This document shows, one piece after another, positions 31,672 through 50,624 of a stretch of DNA of 64,000 bases (position 1 is the first letter of the stretch; every line of letters starts with the position of its first letter). The position numbers and the translations under genes were made by a program. The notes beneath the pieces were generated by a model that worked only from the letters and a program-made list of their open reading frames with translations, ran no database searches and was not told the origin of the DNA. Origin of the DNA: Acanthornis magna (taxonomy: Eukaryota > Chordata > Aves > Passeriformes > Acanthizidae); the NCBI GenBank assembly GCA_036785705.1, contig JAWUZG010000332.1, positions 2,976,001 to 3,040,000 on the forward strand, written 5' to 3'.

Positions 31672-34600
31672 GTGAGTAATATTTTAATGCATTTTCACTG
31701 CTTTGAAACTAATTTTATACTTATCCTGGAAAAATGCAAATATCGTATTTGTTGAGTCCTTATGAATTATTTTTTTAAATTTAAAATAAAAAGTCTCAAG
31801 CTTTACTATTTCTTCATTCAGCTGTGACACTGTAGTCAGTCTTTTGAAGTATAGTTGTGAGATTTGAACATTCTTTAAGAGAACAAATGGTAAATCTAAA
31901 GTTAATTGATATTTGCAAAAAAGAAGAAAGTTTTACAAACCTGCATAAAGGACATGGTTTAAGACATTGAAAAGAGTATTTCTATTAATCTAACGGGAAA
32001 TTCTCTGAGTAAGACTAAAATAAAAATTATTTGGTGATGTCCTGGCACAGAACACTCACCTGAGATTGTGTTTTTTCGGAGTTTCCATGATTTAAGAGTT
32101 GTATTCAAGGACAGATTCTGCAATTTCTTCAGATTTAGGTACACATCTCCTGCGTGCTCCTCTGGATTTAGACTATTTGTGAGAATGCAGGGAATTCACT
32201 GGGATTTCGGAGCTTGCCCTTCAGACTGTGCACTTATGGGAAGATGTTTTTTAATTGCTTTAGAAATTTATTTTATTCTGCAAAATCATGAGCATCATTT
32301 ACTTGACAATTTGGGCCACAAGAGGTACATTGTGTGCCTTTTAAAATGTCCTGTTTATTTCTATCAGAAAATAACAGTTTTAGAACATTGCCAGCCAGAG
32401 CATGTGTGTCTCCCAATGATCAGTCTCTTAGTAATTGAGGAGACTAATTGAGTTCCTCAGAGGAAATATTTGCCAATGGTTGCTTTGAATTCCCTGGTGG
32501 TACATCTGCAAGTTTCAGGCATCCCACGAGCTGTTTATCTGAACTCAGGCTGTTGTTGTTCGTGTGTAACCCTGGGGCACATCCATGGGCACAACAGGAA
32601 ATGGTTTGGAATGAAGACCAGTGACCCTTTCAGTTCTCCATAGTGCTTGAAAATGTTTTCTGTACTTACAAGGGAAGCATGATATGAGTGCTGTGGATGA
32701 CCTGATCAATCTATTAAAGGGCATTTCTGGATACCATAAACAGCACATGACGAAGCAAAACAAAGCCGTTGTAACCCCGCATAAAAGATCCATTAGGAAA
32801 CCAGTAGGAAACAAGCTGGTTACAGTAAATTGAAATGGCTTGGAAAATCTGTTTCTTTTTATTCCCCCCTCCCATCTACTGTAATTTCTTCAGCTGTTTT
32901 AACCTGAAAAGAGCAAATTCAGTGTGAATTGTGAAATGCAGTTCTCTTGCTTCTAATTATGTTTATGAGCACCTATGCATATGTGTATATTAGGCATTTT
33001 AGAGGTTTTTCAAAGCAGAAGTCCAATAAATTTCTAGGTTTTCTACAGCTGAGACAACATGCCTCAACAGAATAGCCTTTTACATGCAAATAAACTGTTT
33101 TTAATGAACTAAATTCTTGTATTCAGAAAGAACTGGCAAAAGAAGGTTTTTCTATGCTCTGTGTGCTACCTTTAGTTCACCAAGTTAATTTCCAGGTTCG
33201 CTTTAAAACTTTTGAGAGGGTCATACTTGCTGAAAGCCTGAATGCTTGATCTTTTCAAAATGAAGCAAACAGTCAGGAGTTATGTCCTGCAGAATGGTTA
33301 GGTGAGCTCAAGTGGCTGAAAGTAACTCTGCAAGTACAGGTGGGACATGAGGGATTGCTGCAGCTGGACTGTGTAGCTGAGGCTGCACAGCTGTGAGTGA
33401 CATTTCAAATGGAGCTGAATCTGTAACTTCCTGGAGGACAGAAGCTTGCTCTTTGGATTCTTAAATCTGTTACTGTGTTCATGAAGATTGCAAGCATTTT
33501 TATTGACTTCTGTGGCGTCATTTTCTAAAACTTGAAAATGGTGTGGAAAGCAATGCTGACACTGATTTAGACTGATAAAAACAATGGTTACAATTTACAA
33601 GACCTGTAATTCCTTGCAAGTTTAAATGCCTTGCACCTGAAAGATAACTGGATTTGATTTACCTGAGGGGTTTTTTTTGCTTTCTGGAGGGATAAGCAGG
33701 TTAATTTTCATATTCAGGTGTTCTTTTCACAATCTTCTAGCTTGTTGGCAGAGATTTGGGTTTACACTTGCCTGGATCTTTTCTTGCTGCAATGCCAGTT
33801 GAAAGGAAAGGGAAAGGGAAGGTTCTGCCTTGGGCTTAGCTGGTAAGTGCCTGCTGGGAGCTGTGTTCATGTAATTACTGGGAAGAGTCAGGCTCAGAAA
33901 GAAATAATCTCTCCAGGAGAAGGAGGTGGTGCTGGAAAGGTAATTTGGCTCTCTGCAGCTCCTGCAGGGAAGACTTAGTTAAATGCCATTCTTGCCTTCA
34001 TTGTGGTGTTTTAGCAGCTGAAGGCTTTAAACAGCTTTTTACTCTTAAAACCCCACAAAACCTTGACTGTTTGTAGTTATGGAAGTGCTTCTATACTTGT
34101 CATGAAGAGGGACGAGTTTATTGCCTGAAACTGGCTATTTACCTTGAATACTTCATGAAATTTAGACTTTTAGGTAAAGGTCATTGCCATGAAGTGAAGT
34201 CCTACTGTGCAGGAATTCTAGAAATGAAAATTATATCCATGTAGAACACAAAAATACTTGCTTTCTGTCTTGGCTTGGTTAGGTAAATAGAAATATCATA
34301 AGTTCACCATAAACACCTTAAAGGTTTCCTTTAGTACTTTCAAACTGGATTTTGCTCACAGTATCAGTTTAACATGATGAAATAAGTGTAGCTATGCTGC
34401 ACAGCGAAGTTTGTAGACAATATGTGTATACACAATATTGGACAAATAAAACTTTGCCAAGAAGAAATCTGTGCACTCTGTTTAGCAAAGCTACTCTAGA
34501 GCAGATAATGACCAGAGAAACTATTTGCAGAGCTGCCATACTTGGAGAATTTGATATGTTCAAATATACTCATGGTCTAGCTAAAAGCAACACATTTTTT

Positions 34601-37600
34601 GTTTGGTATTCAAATTGACGTCCTTTCTCTACCTGGAAATCCTGCAGAATGATTCCATAAAATGCCTGTTAGTATTCCATTCACTTATTTTTCCAAAGAA
34701 TAACTGTTCCCTTCCTTTGTAATCTAAATGCTGTTTATTATTAATTGACTCCTGAAACCTAATAAAAATATCTCATTTTATTGCAAAAGATAACATTACA
34801 TTTAAAGGGCCTAGAAATATACAAAACATACATTAGAGAATAAATGTCATTAGGAAGATGGTGTCTGTCTATGCTGGCAGGATTATTATAGAGCACAAAA
34901 CCATCAGAAGCCCTACATGTACTGCTGTTCCATGAGAGAAATCAGTATTTTATTCATATATTTTTTATTTTTAAAGAAAGTTAGTTTGACTCCATAAAAC
35001 AACAATTTCAAATACAATAATTTTGGAATATACTGCATTCTGTGCGATGTTTTACGTATAGCACATGTCATTTAAATATATATTTCACAGAAGCCCACAG
35101 TATTTTCGTAATCAAGTGCTGTCAAGTAGCTGCGGCTTGTTTGGGTTTTTTGTTGAGGTTTTTTGACAACTTATGGGGTGTTCGCAGGTTCTTTTTCAAT
35201 TTTATTTAAGAATGTGTTTGTATTTCTAACATTTCTTTCCTGCTCTGGGAGCTGTTTTGAGGGATTAGACAGTAATTTTGTAAACCAGAAAAAAATTCTG
35301 TAGCCAGTACTTTTATCTTTCAATGGTCTACCAATTTCTTTTGCTTTTCCAATCTTGACACCATAAATTGTGTAGTGGGTATCTGGTAATTTTTTATTTA
35401 TTATAGGAATTGATAATTAAGCACTAAAATACTTTTAAAATATTAAACAATAAAACAAATCCCAATGCTTTCATATGCTATTTTCATACAGCCAAGATTC
35501 TCCAGATATGTACTACAAAGTGCTCAAATTTTAGTTATTTTATGTTGCTAAGATATGCATATTTTAAAATCTAAACAAAACAGCAACTAAGCAGCATTGC
35601 CCTGTTCCTGTGCCTGCTGCATCCACAACTGACACTTCCCCACCATTGCCTTTTAGTGAGACAAAAGCCTTTTGTTGCAATGTTCTCTTTCATATTTCAT
35701 GTAGAAAACCTTTTGTGTGTGAAGGGCTGTGGGAGAGACTCGGGGTAAAAACTCCTTGAGGTCTTGCTGAAGCAAAGTGCTTTCACAGCATTGGAATTTC
35801 GTATTTTCTTTCAAGGAAAACAGATGTCCTGAAGGGGGTGAGTTTGAAAGCTCTGAGCAGAGGGAAGGCTGAGGGACACGTGGAGGTTCCTGCATGGCAG
35901 CAGTGGGAGCTGAGGTCAGCCTGCAAACCTGCAGTGCTTCCCTGCCGCTGTGTGTGCAAAGCTTACCAACAGAATTTCATAGCGTGTGGGGATGATCCAG
36001 ACTGTACTGACTGACACTGAACTCAGGAACCACCGACTCGGGAGTCTGCAAAGCAGAAGCTGATTTTGACTGGGAAATTAAGGATTGAAAATTGTTTGTG
36101 GTTCTGAATTCCATCAAGCTCAGATACTAAAATATAAAACCTGTAAGCATTTAAATCAGTGTATTTCAGTTTTTTAGGAGTATTGAAGTTTCTTCAGGTC
36201 ATAAGAAAGACTTAGAGCCTGATTTGCAACTACCTTTGGTTGGACTTTCTTAAACTGAAAAGATTATTTCTGTTCTTGCATAGTTTTCCTGACCCCAGGA
36301 ATTGACTGGTGCTATGTGGTGAACCAAAGTGCTGTGGTTTGTTTAAATTAAATTGTCTGGATCCTTTGAAAATAGATTGAAGGCATCATATGCATTGTGT
36401 GGGCAAACCCAAAATCAGATAGCTTAAAATGAGCCTTTTTTGTGCTTATCAACAAAAAGAAAGGCAAAAAGACATCAGTTCAATACAGAAAAAAACCAAA
36501 CTTGCTGGTTTTACTCGTGTTACAGCTGTTGGTATTGCTTATTATTATACTTTACCACAGGGGATATTGGTCTTAAAATGTTATTTTAATACACAAGAAA
36601 ACTTACTAATAAATCCTCCATTGTATCAGTTATAGAGACTAATGCACAAAAGGAATGCTGTTGGCACAGCAGCACAAGCAGTGCATGCACTTGAGTGTAA
36701 TATAGTGATGTGTTCTGATGTAGTAATTTAATTCTTACCTTTTTTTATAACCACAACCTATTATTGAAGAGCTTTTCTGTCTCACTAAAGGCATCTAAAG
36801 ACATGTTAGTAAAAACTAATTTCCTTCTGAAGAGCCCCTAAAATAGCAACAGTTTTGTGCCTGTCATTTCTGCACTAACTGAACCTAACATGGAAATGTT
36901 TTTTAAGTGTCAGTCCTTTAGAATTTTGATAAATTAAGCCATGACATATTTCATATTTTCTTCTAAAAAATTAGTTTTAGGAAAAAAAATTAGTTCTTCC
37001 AGACAAAAATTCTTCTGTGCAAAATTGTTTTTAATGTATTTTCAAATGTGTAATTAACCCTAAGAATTCAAGGAACACAGAAGTGTACAAAAAGTGTACG
37101 GACATTTAAAACTAACATTGCACAGTTAATACAGGATGACTTAGAAAAATAAGATGCATGGGTTAATCTATGGAATACCCTGAACCAGAGCCACTTCTAA
37201 GAAAAGGTCTGCAGTACATTCCACTCAACTTGTTTTGGAAAACCTTTTCCCCCTTGCCCCCTATGAAAGGTGACCATGTTTTTATGAGTAAAATAATAGT
37301 ATCACCAATCATAAATTAGGTTCCATTGGCACAGCCTGTGCTAATGGTAACTTGAGTATTTTTGCAGGAAAGAAGTAGCTGCATTGACATTTGATAAAAT
37401 CTTTTCAGCATATATAATTCTTCTGTGTAATACCGCTCAGTTCACTAAATATAATTTTTATGTTCAACTTTTTATCATATATTAATTTACATCTTAAGGC
37501 AAAAAAAACCTTGGGATATTTTGGTACAGTAATACAGGTCTTAAAGGGACACACTGGGCAAGTGATTCAGTAAGACAATAGCCAAAGTAGTTATTCCTCT

Positions 37601-37650
37601 TAATCCAGCAACTGTGTGATGACATCTGAGGGACTGTGTTTTTAGGCTTC

Positions 37651-37980
37651 CAGGTGTATGAAAGACATCAGCTTAGCGGAGGGAGACCACCAGGATGGCT
37701 GTGGGCTGCAGCACGTGAGATGGGAGGAGAGGCAGTGAAAATTGGATTTGTTCAGTCTTTGAGAAGTGAAGACTTGGAGAGAGGTTTATTGTCCATGTGG
37801 TTCTTCTTGAAGGTGTACTTGGGCAGAGCAAGATGTAATGGACACAATCAGAATGCAGGAAATTCAGATTAGATGTTAGGAAAAAACCCTGGAACAGCCT
37901 GCCCTAAGGAGATGTGGATTCTTGTCTTTGGAGATTCTCACAACTCAAATTCACTGAATCGGACCTTGCTTGAGTAGGGC
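37651..37980 (+). mobile_element. CR1 LINE fragment, plus orientation
   Basis: Blocks CAGGTGTATGAAAGACATCA, TTGTTCAGTCTTTGAGAAG, TTAGATGTTAGGAAAAAACC, TGGAACAGCCTGCC and GGACCTTGCTTGAGTAGGGC occur in the order of the CR1 3' region, with internal deletions. The final repeat and 3' tail are missing. The open frame at 37636-37872 is made of this element. Confidence 0.85.
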
Positions 37981-38123
37981 TTTAAGACAAGAGTTACTGT
38001 GACATCTTGTTTTACAACTCCCCAGTTCTTTTCAGAGAAGTCCATTACATGGCTGAAACTTCTAAATGGTGCCTTTCTACCATGAATAAATAAAAGGATA
38101 AAGTAAAAATGAAGCTGAAATTC

Positions 38124-38144
38124 TTTTTTTTTGTTGTTGTTGTT
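38124..38144. repeat. poly-T / (GTT)n simple repeat
   Basis: A T run grades into five or so GTT units. It lies about 540 bp beyond the INSYN2B stop codon on the gene's 3' side. Confidence 0.8.
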
Positions 38145-38513
38145 CAATATTAGATGACAGCAACAAAAATATTTCAGTGGGGGTGTGAAATAATTATAAT
38201 TGTCTCCTTTGAGGAGAGATTTGTTTGAACAACTTAAGTTTCCCTGAATCTGTTCTTGATGATGTGGTTTGTTCAAAGCTCAATGAAGATTTTTCCTTTT
38301 AGTCCATGTTCTTACAAATGGGAAATGAAGGCTGTGTGACATGCTTAGCTTTGCCTACCATTGTTTTTTAAAGTAGAGATTTAAACCTTGTTATTTTTGG
38401 AAAGTTGAAAAAAAGGTCTTTACAAAGCATATGAAAGTGTCCTTGGAAAAAAAATGAGAACTTCCTTTTGAAAGAAACCATTTCTTTTCTTGAAAATAGT
38501 ATCTTCATGCACC

Positions 38514-38519
38514 TTTATT
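38514..38519 (-). promoter_or_regulatory. INSYN2B: Candidate INSYN2B poly(A) signal, distal
   Basis: AATAAA on the minus strand, about 160 bp after the stop codon. It is one of two candidates close to the gene; the hexamer is common in AT-rich DNA, so position alone does not settle its use. Confidence 0.3.
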
Positions 38520-38641
38520 CAGTGAGATGATTTAACTAAATTCAATTATTTTGATTTTTCAGATACTCTAATTAAATATTTTTAACCTTTGTGATTTCAT
38601 AATAGCACATTTTCAGGTGTGTGCTCTCAAGCTCTTTCTTT

Positions 38642-38647
38642 TTTATT
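38642..38647 (-). promoter_or_regulatory. INSYN2B: Candidate INSYN2B poly(A) signal, proximal
   Basis: AATAAA on the minus strand begins 34 bp after the stop codon. Its use would give an unusually short 3' untranslated region. A longer 3' end using a distal signal is at least as likely. Confidence 0.3.
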
Positions 38648-38680
38648 GTCTTTTGAAATGTAAAAGGATGCATAAGGAAG

Positions 38681-45130
<6,450 letters not shown>

Positions 45131-46446
45131 CCTTCGCTGAGGGCTCTGGATTTTTCCAGGTCTTGGATTACATTCAAAAGGACTTTAATCTTCTCCTGGT
45201 TCGACTGCAAGGATTCCTCTACAGACTGCAGCCTGCCTTGTAGGGCACAGAGTTCGCCATGTGCCAAGTGAATTTGATTTATTTCGCTAATCTCTTTGTT
45301 GCTTTGCGGGTTTATTTCATTCCTTGGCGGATAAGACTTTACGTGAAATCCTTCTAAACAGCTGTTACACTGGGAAACATCTGACTGGGTGGAATTTTTC
45401 TCCGTTTCAGTATTACACGGCAGACATGGTTTTGATGCGTTACTGCTGGGCAGTGATACCATTGGGTGATCATCGCTTGGTAACGTCACACAGCTGGAAT
45501 CTGGCTTGTGCTCTCCTGCCTGGTGACAGTCTCTGAGGAAACAGGGAGATGAGCTGTGATTTGATGGAGGTGACAATGGAGTCGTTTCCTTACTGCTGGC
45601 ATCTCTGCTGGCTCCGGGCGGCTCAGAATCACTCTTCTCCACTTCCCGAGCAGCAGAGTGGGGATTACATTCACTGCAGTTCGTAGAATTGCTTAGGACA
45701 GGCTCTGCTTTTTCAGAATCAGATGACAGAGTGCTGTTTTCATGACTTTCGTTGCTGTTGATGACAGTAGAAGAATGCAGTGAATTACTTGAAACCATGG
45801 TTGTGTCTGGCGCATCCAGGGAAACGTTTCTGTCTTGTGGAAAACTCACATGAATGTATTCAGGCACCTGTGTAGACGCAGTTGTCTTGTCTGACACTGA
45901 GAAATCATCCGAGTACCTCGGTCCATTGCTTTGTGCTTTTGATGCTCTTTGACCCAAGCCCGCCTCGTTATTCCTGCATCCATCCTCCAAGTGATTACTT
46001 ATCCTTAAATAACAGAGCTCTGAAGACATAATGTCTGGTTCACAAAGATTGCCATTTACCTGGACAGAGTTTGCAGGCTCTGCTGGCATTTCTGTCAGTG
46101 ATTTGCTCACTGTCAGCTTTTTCCTTTTAAAAACCGGGAAGTGTTTCCTGAGGCTGGGAGAAGTTTGTATGGCAATATTCCGAAGCCCCTTCTGAGCCCT
46201 TGGAAAAGTTGGAGATTGAGTTAGCAAAAAATTGTGATCCCTAAATATTTCTGTTTTTCCAGTTGTGTGTACTGTGTCTCGGGCAGCATTAGCACCCAGC
46301 CCTGCCTTTGGGCTGACCCCATCCTCCTTGAACCGAACCTGCTGGGATTTGCTCCTGCGGTGCTGGGGGTGCCTCATAAAATCTGCCGAGTCCAGACTGT
46401 TCCTTTTCAGGAGCACTGGCCGCATTTTTATGTTTTGCTGGGCCAT
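45131..46446 (-). CDS. INSYN2B: INSYN2B coding exon 1, start codon and main body
   Basis: INSYN2B (formerly FAM196B) is a paralogue of INSYN2A, a postsynaptic protein of inhibitory synapses; the function of the B form is inferred from that. This exon encodes residues 1-438 and two bases of 439 in a 525-residue protein. I chose the start at 46446 because the protein then opens MAQQNIKMRPVLLKRNSLDS, as human INSYN2B does. Conserved patches are HRRSKSQQVRFKEDG (about 29-43) and RNIAIQTSPSLRKHFPVFKR (about 89-108). A Ser-rich, probably disordered middle (about 200-370) follows, then a coiled-coil stretch (about 390-432) containing QSNQEKIKVLLNVIQDLEK. The frame continues past the donor to 45028, but that tail is intron. 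Confidence 0.96.
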
Positions 46447-46464
46447 TGAATCACAATTTAAAGT
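46447..46464 (-). other. INSYN2B: INSYN2B 5' untranslated segment after a possible acceptor
   Basis: On the minus strand ACGTTACTTACAG precedes this 18-base leader to the ATG. If the AG is a real 3' splice site, earlier non-coding exons lie further upstream, at higher coordinates. The pyrimidine tract is weak. The frame is also open further upstream, with Met codons at 46506 and 46494, so an unspliced leader or longer N-terminus cannot be excluded. Confidence 0.4.
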
Positions 46465-49400
46465 CTGTAAGTAACGTGTTTCTTTGCGACCCATTTCATT
46501 TGTCATTTGACCTGTATATTAATATTGTTCCTAAGATACAAATTAACATCTCACTCCTGGAGCTTATCATTCTTCTCCTTATTATGTATATTAAAGAGAA
46601 CTGACATGTTCTCTTTAGGGATCTTCTTTCAAATTTAATTGCTGATTAGACCAAAAACTAAGATAAGTTAAATATAAAATTTAAGGGAAGATTTCTTGTA
46701 GCTTGGGAATGCAGAAATCCTTTTTTCTGCAGCTAACATGGTATTTGTATTACAAAATTGCAACAGGCTGTTACAGATAAGTAATTTAAAGGTAAGGTGA
46801 GTCTATGGCTTTCCTGGTGGCTCTGATTTGACAGGAGCTCTCCATTAGGGATTCAGCTTTTTTTTTCTGATGGACCAGTCACATATGTTTTATTTGCATG
46901 TTGTCTAAACCACAAGCATAATAACTTTTGGGGGCATTTTCATTTCTGATGCATAGTTTTACTGATGGAATATATCCATTAATACCAAACTGAATTGTTT
47001 TCCTTAGAGATAGTTTTTCTTCCTCGGCCATCTTTTTAATGTTCCAATTGAAACTAATCTCCCCAAACAGGTAAGCAAAATGTAACCACTTCTGACCAGG
47101 GAAAAATACTGCATCCAGTGAGATTCAGTGAGAAAATTACTGATGTGTAGCTGTTACTGCAGTTCTTGCAAACACAAGGCAGATCATATCCAAGAGGTTG
47201 GTTCAGTTCTGTAAATAGAAGAGAGGTCCAGGCTGAAAAACCAGCAAAAGGAGAAGAGCAGAAAATGTTTCCTGAAAATAAAAAGACAAAAGTTGTAGCT
47301 GAACAGACTGGCAAACGGTGTAATTTTTTTCTGTCTCCTAGTAACTTTCCATCATCACTGGCTCTGTAACATTTGCAATGAGATATTGTATACAAACTGA
47401 AAAATGTTTTAGAATTTTGGAGTGCCTAGTGTTTTTTCATATGAAATACAATGCTCAAAAAATAGATATATATTTATATACAACAGATACAAAATATCAT
47501 AGGCCTGAATCTGGTCCCAAAAGCAGATCTTAAAACTGAAATAGTCAGATTTGAAAATGACAATCAAATCCTGTTATGAATGAAATATCCAAAACTGAAC
47601 AACATAAACATGAGTTCCTAATTTGTAGGTTAATTGAAGTTTGAAAAAACTCGGGTATTTATATATTTTCTTTTTATTTTAAGAGTTATAAATTTTAGAG
47701 TGTTCAGATTTGAGTACAAGGCTTGGTCCAGGAAAAATAAATTTATTTTCCAGTGTGATTAATGCAGGTTAATTAATGCTCCCCCTTCTGGGGAGATGAA
47801 ATCTCTTTCCCAAGCCATATCAATATAAAGCCTGAGTATACTCAGTTTCCATGCAGGACACTAGCCTGTAGAACTGTGGTTTGCCACATTTGTCCAGGGC
47901 TCATCATGGAAAAAGAAACACTGAACAGTTTGAATGGCCACTAAATCTTACATTTCTGAAAATCAGTTAGGCTAATAATACATTCACAATGCCCATGTAT
48001 TACAAAGTGAATTCTCCTATCCTAAATATTCCAGAATAGTCTGAGCCCAGGTTCTGTATATGCAATGAGTGGGTGCTGCAGGAGAGATTTATGAGAAATA
48101 TGGGGAATATTCTATGGGATTTTTAATAATCCAACATCATTTACTTTTAGCGATTTTTAAGATTGCAGCTAAATTCCCGGCATACTGGTAATTTACTATT
48201 AACCCTGTTCCCTGTTAATTCAGCGGTCATTTCATTAGCCTTACTACTTCCATTAGCTCAGAACCTTTTATTTAAGCATTGCACAGATTTTACCATATTT
48301 AATTTACAAGAATTGATGAGATGGGTGCTGTGGGAAAAATCTTGTTATAGAATACAGCAAACTGTTATGTAGCATCATGTAACATTTAGGCACCATAATA
48401 TAATTTAAGCAAAGTAATAATGTGTTATTACTCTATTATAAGGTTTTAGAAGAAAATGAGTGTTGGATTATTTCACTGCAGAGAGAAATGTCACATAAGA
48501 CGTTGAGGAAATAAATATGTGCATTAATACCAAATTTTACTTTTGTGATAGGCATGAAGTCATGGAAATCACTGCACTAATTGTGCACTGGAAAAAAGCA
48601 TCACAGTAAACAAGTCCAGCAGCTTCTGCAAATAACGTTCCAGTGCCAAGTTCTGAGTTCTCATATCATCCACTAATTACCAGAGACTCTTCACAGTTTT
48701 GTTTGAGAATTTATCCAAATATTGCAGTAGCATTCTCCCCATCACAGCTGCTGTGCTCCAGGCAGATGGACTACTTTAAAAGTTATACTTGCCCAATTAA
48801 ATTCCTAAAGAAGCTTTAGAAAGCTAATCCTTTGTGTTTTAAATAAAAGTTAAAAGCCCTTAAGGATTTTATGAGAACTCTCTCCTTTGACTGTAGAGGC
48901 ATGTGAGCTCCATTCCTGCATTCTTAATTTGCAAATTGCTATTTTAACTCTGTTGGTTTTTAGCTACCTTGGCATCCAATACTCTGGGTTTAATATGAAT
49001 TGTAATGAACATTTTGGTACTGCTGTTTATATTAAATCAAGCTGAAAGAAAAAAAATATATATAGCTAGAAATGTTCAAATATTTGGATTGAAAACCCAG
49101 AGTAGTTAATTTCAAGGAGTTATAGGTGTCTGTGCTTGAGTTAACAAATCAGTGCAACATTGCCAATTACTAAATTTAAATAACATTTTCCCTTGCCCAG
49201 CATTGAATTCCTCATTCTTTCCTGACACAGCAATTTAAAGGTCTTGTTTTGCTCATTATTTCACATTGACTGAATTATGAACAATTCTAAGGATCCATTT
49301 CATAGAAATGCTTTCAATGTATTAATTTAACTTACGTCACTCATAAAAAACTGGTTAAGTCTGTTTTAAATTTATGTGTAGTAATCATAACAGTTTTAGT

Positions 49401-50554
49401 AAAAGAAATTTACCAGGGTTTAATGTCCCATGGCTCCATGACCTCTCATCCAGCTCTCCATCCTCTCCCTGGCCATCCCTTCCCTGGGCAGCTGCCCTCA
49501 ATCCCAAGGCAACCCTGTGCCTTGGCTGCTTTGCTTGAAGAATTCTGTGGATTTGTTCTTGACTCTCCATCCACTGTTGAATAAGTGCCCCATGAGGTGC
49601 TGGACAGTTCATGCTATTTTTAAATAGTGCACATTTCATGCTCTTCAGTGTTTTGGGTATGTGAATCCAGCTGATGTTATCGCATTTTTTCTTTTAGGCT
49701 TGGCTGATAATTTTAAGAAAATCTTTACTTTTAAGGTCTCTGTGCGCTTTACACACACATTTCTTAATGATGGTTTCAGTCTTCAGAGTGAATTTCTTCT
49801 TGCTCCAGTGTAATTGGATCCCAGGATGTAATAAGTGAACTGCCAAGCAAACACTCAGGTGCAAAGCCTGCCCCTCAAACAGCAATGGAACTGATTTCCA
49901 ACCTGAGCATTGTGGCTCTGAGCGCTTGGAAATGTTCGCACAGCTTGCTTACACTGCCAGGCAGAGGGAGTTTGACAAGACATAGGTATTTTTTTATTTA
50001 ATTATCCTTCCATCTTTCCTACCTCTGCCTTCCCAGTTTCTTCAAGAGAGTCAAGCATATTTTTTGGTTCATATTTCAGTTTAATGGCTGAAGCTGTGGG
50101 TAGAGAAGTACAGCTGCTAAGGATAAATGGAGATTATAGGGAACTGCATGGAGTGAAAAACTGTGGAGCAAAGGACAGCGGGGATTTTGGAAGAGTGCAG
50201 ATGCGTGAGAGTGGTGGTTCTGGGGATTTTCTGCAGTTTGTGGCAAAAGTTACATATTTGACATGGTTTTCAAACTCTTTCAGCTGCAGTTGGACACCTT
50301 TTCATCTGACAAGTTTGCTCAAAATATAAATGTCTTCCTTATACATAGAAGTGTGACATGTATTTGTAGAATTTTGTTTTTCTCTTATGCAAGTTTTAAA
50401 ACCAATATTTCTCATAACTAAATGTTTGGACACATCCTCTTCAATAAATCAAGTCACTAGGTTAAAGTATTTTGTGGGGGCTTTCAACAGGAGGATGATT
50501 AGTGTAATTTGCCTTCTGCTTTTGAGCATCCACACTTTAAATTTCCCAATTCAC

Positions 50555-50624
50555 TCTATGGCAAAGGGTTGGAACAAGGAGATCTTTAAGGCCTCTTCCA
50601 ACCCAAACTGTTCTGATTCTGTGA
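50555..50624 (+). mobile_element. CR1 LINE 3'-end fragment
   Basis: CTATGGCAAAGGGTTGGAAC, GATCTTTAAGGCCTCTTCCA and ACCCAAACTGTTCTGATTCT give the sense-strand CR1 3' end with one copy of its terminal octamer-like repeat. It is short and severely 5'-truncated, as most avian CR1 copies are. Confidence 0.88.

Noticed and set aside
31672..31755. Extension of the last DOCK2 exon frame to a stop
   Set aside because: A GTGAGT donor at 31672 sits exactly where the human exon ends, and the following residues do not resemble DOCK2.
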